DNA of 64,000 nucleotides from Paenibacillus sp. FSL H8-0548. GTDB lineage: Bacteria; Bacillota; Bacilli; Paenibacillales; Paenibacillaceae. Position 1 is the first letter of the stretch. Each line of letters opens with the position of its first letter. Where the stretch lies: contig NZ_CP152049.1 in NCBI RefSeq assembly GCF_038630985.1, positions 1,438,501 to 1,502,500 of the forward strand. The letters run 5' to 3'. The notes below the pieces were generated by a model. The model had not been told where the DNA came from and did not search any database. It saw nothing but the letters and a program-made list of their open reading frames with translations. This document shows, in pieces, positions 62,353-64,000 of this stretch. Made by a program: the position numbers and the translations under genes.

Positions 62353-64000
62353 TTGGAAACGATGTACAGCCGAACGCCGCGCCGAAGAGGCAGCAAAGGT
62401 GCTCGGAGCTTTTTTATAATTATGATTTTAGCGATAATTGCAGCCATGTGCTGGTACGGATATATTCGTTTTGTACCAAATAACGAGTGGATTGATGCAA
62501 GCTTCAAAGCCGAAAATCCGATTATGGTTCGGGGATTAGAGTCACAGCAAGGCGCAATTATTGAAAATGGCGAGGTAAAGCTTCCTTTAGAGGTGCTGCA
62601 GCAGGTACTCGGAGAGGACAAGCCTATTCGGTATGAGAAGGATTCAGGCTCGATTGTTTTGACGACAGCGAGCAAGGTTCTTCATCTCAAAACGGACTCC
62701 TTAACAGCAACAATTAATCAGAAGCCGTATAATCTAACGATTACTGCTGAGAAATCAGAGGATACCGTTTATATTCCAGCTGAACCTTTGAAAGAGCTAT
62801 ACGGACTGCAAGTAGAGCTTAACGAAGAAACAGGTGTAGTCACACTGCTCTCAGCTGGTGACACGATTCAGCTTGCTGAAGCTATTCCTGCCAAAGGAGC
62901 TGCCATTCGTACCGAGCCAACTATTCGCGCACCTTATATTAAGAAGGTACCGCAAGCGGAGTCAGTTAGAATTTGGGGAGATCAGGAAGGGTGGCTGCTT
63001 GTCCAGAGCAGTGATGGACTGGCTGGTTTCATTAATAAGAAGGATTTAAAGCTAACGACAATTGATCAAATCGCCAAACCTTCGACTGAGCCGCCTTTCA
63101 TCGCTTGGAAGGTTCTAGGCAACAAGATTAATATGACCTGGGAAGCGGTATATGAGCGCAAAATAGACACAACGAAGATTGCGCCTATGCAAGGGCTAAA
63201 TGTAGTCAGTCCAACTTGGTTTGCGCTTGCTGATGACAAAGGCACGATTAAAGGCAAGGCTGATCCAGCCTATGTGAAATGGGCTCATCAGCAAGGATTG
63301 CAAATTTGGGCGCTTTTCAGCAATGATTTTGAACCAGATCGAACAACAAAGGTTTTGGCTAATGCGGATACACGATTTTCAATGATTCAGCAGTTGATTG
63401 CATTTGCCGAGATTTATAACCTACAGGGCATTAATATTGATTTTGAAAATGTATACACCTCAGATAAAGAGAATTTCGTGCAATTTGTACGTGAGATGAC
63501 ACCGCTGCTTCATGAGCAAGGCTTGGTCGTATCGGTCGATGTAACTCCTAAATCGAACAGCGAGATGTGGTCAGTGTTTCTTGATCGTGCAGCATTAGGC
63601 GGAATTGTCGATTATATGATGGTCATGGCTTACGATGAGCATTGGGCCTCAAGTCCAAAATCCGGCTCCGTTGCTTCTCTGCCATGGACGGAAAGCTCTA
63701 TCGTTCGTATATTGCAGGAGGATGGCGTGCCGTCAAGCAAACTTATAATGAGCATGCCGCTATATACCCGAATCTGGACAGAAAAGAAGGATGAGACTGG
63801 TAAAGTAACGGTCTCGTCGAAAGCAGTAGGTATGGAGCGTGTAAAGGAAATTATAAGTACAAAGAAGTTGACGCCGGTGTTTGATGCAGCCGCAGGCCAA
63901 AACTATGTGGAGTATACGGAAGACGGAGCATTGCTGCGAATTTGGATTGAGGATGATTTGTCATTGAAAGCTCGAATAGCCATTGTTCGCAAATATGATT
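62353..64000 (+). CDS. GH18-family cell-wall/spore hydrolase, 3' end outside window
   Basis: The frame stays open to the window end (at least 549 residues). TTG 62353 has GGAG 9 nt upstream. An N-terminal anchor (SFFIIMILAIIAAMCWYGYI) is followed by a copper-amine-oxidase-like N-terminal domain (about 55-165), a bacterial SH3 domain (about 175-235, GAAIRTEPTIRAPYIKKVPQ), then a GH18 barrel from about 240. The active-site strand reads LQGINIDFENVYTSDKENF, so Glu of D-x-E remains while the first Asp of D-x-x-D-x-D-x-E is absent. Similar proteins act in spore cortex or wall remodelling; true chitinase activity is unlikely. Confidence 0.85.
   Translation, partial: METMYSRTPRRRGSKGARSFFIIMILAIIAAMCWYGYIRFVPNNEWIDASFKAENPIMVRGLESQQGAIIENGEVKLPLEVLQQVLGEDKPIRYEKDSGSIVLTTASKVLHLKTDSLTATINQKPYNLTITAEKSEDTVYIPAEPLKELYGLQVELNEETGVVTLLSAGDTIQLAEAIPAKGAAIRTEPTIRAPYIKKVPQAESVRIWGDQEGWLLVQSSDGLAGFINKKDLKLTTIDQIAKPSTEPPFIAWKVLGNKINMTWEAVYERKIDTTKIAPMQGLNVVSPTWFALADDKGTIKGKADPAYVKWAHQQGLQIWALFSNDFEPDRTTKVLANADTRFSMIQQLIAFAEIYNLQGINIDFENVYTSDKENFVQFVREMTPLLHEQGLVVSVDVTPKSNSEMWSVFLDRAALGGIVDYMMVMAYDEHWASSPKSGSVASLPWTESSIVRILQEDGVPSSKLIMSMPLYTRIWTEKKDETGKVTVSSKAVGMERVKEIISTKKLTPVFDAAAGQNYVEYTEDGALLRIWIEDDLSLKARIAIVRKYD

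Overview
The window looks like chromosomal DNA of a Paenibacillus-type, Gram-positive, spore-forming member of the Bacillales. The evidence is strong AGGAGG-type ribosome binding sites, frequent TTG and GTG starts, many hairpin-plus-T terminators, and Bacillus-type blocks: gatCAB, a sigY-yxl operon, ydcC-alr-ndoAI-ndoA, ydbS-ydbT, a PerR with every metal ligand, and pspA/pspC. No rRNA, tRNA, prophage or CRISPR array was seen. All calls come from reading the sequence; no database search was run.

Layout. 1-1.4 kb holds decayed insertion sequences (IS256 and IS66 remnants). 1.4-6.5 kb has an AraC regulator divergent from a GH106-like glycosidase, then a small PH-like membrane protein and a short-chain dehydrogenase. 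6.6-13.8 kb is one operon for a flavin-dependent monooxygenase and a complete peptide-type ABC importer, probably for scavenging a sulfur- or nitrogen-containing compound. 13.9-19.0 kb is a compact five-gene cassette matching the uncharacterised Salmonella STM4015-STM4014-STM4013-STM4012-STM4011 set: a leucine-rich repeat protein, an ATP-grasp enzyme, an alkaline-phosphatase-fold hydrolase and two radical SAM enzymes. It is the best candidate here for an undescribed pathway. 19.0-19.4 kb is a 112-bp tandem repeat.

19.5-28.7 kb holds housekeeping and stress genes: PfpI, a cysteine-rich unknown, an alpha/beta hydrolase, an M50 protease, PPK2, a GreA-C-domain protein with a leader peptide, PspA/PspC, a metallophosphoesterase, and the adaA-adaB-alkA alkylation repair operon. 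28.8-37.5 kb is an arabinan/arabino-oligosaccharide block: a LacI-type and an ArsR-type regulator, two GH43 enzymes and a sugar ABC importer behind a promoter with a catabolite-repression (cre) site in its spacer. At 37.65 kb lies a decayed copy of the GreA-like locus.

37.9-41.4 kb is ydcC-alr-ndoAI-ndoA (sporulation lipoprotein, alanine racemase, MazEF-type toxin-antitoxin). 41.6-47.7 kb is a Tad/Flp-type pilus operon including two tandem pilin-like microproteins of 49 and 48 residues. 47.7-51.0 kb holds an M24 peptidase and ydbS-ydbT. 51.0-51.8 kb is a gene-poor patch with an IS630-like remnant and an AGATCT-rich repeat. 51.8-54.9 kb is the sigY operon with a probable autoregulatory promoter. 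55.0-58.9 kb has a small unknown and gatCAB. 59.1-61.7 kb has an MgtC-family protein overlapping a LiaF/DUF4097-type membrane protein. 61.8-62.2 kb is perR. A GH18 cell-wall or spore-type hydrolase runs off the right edge.
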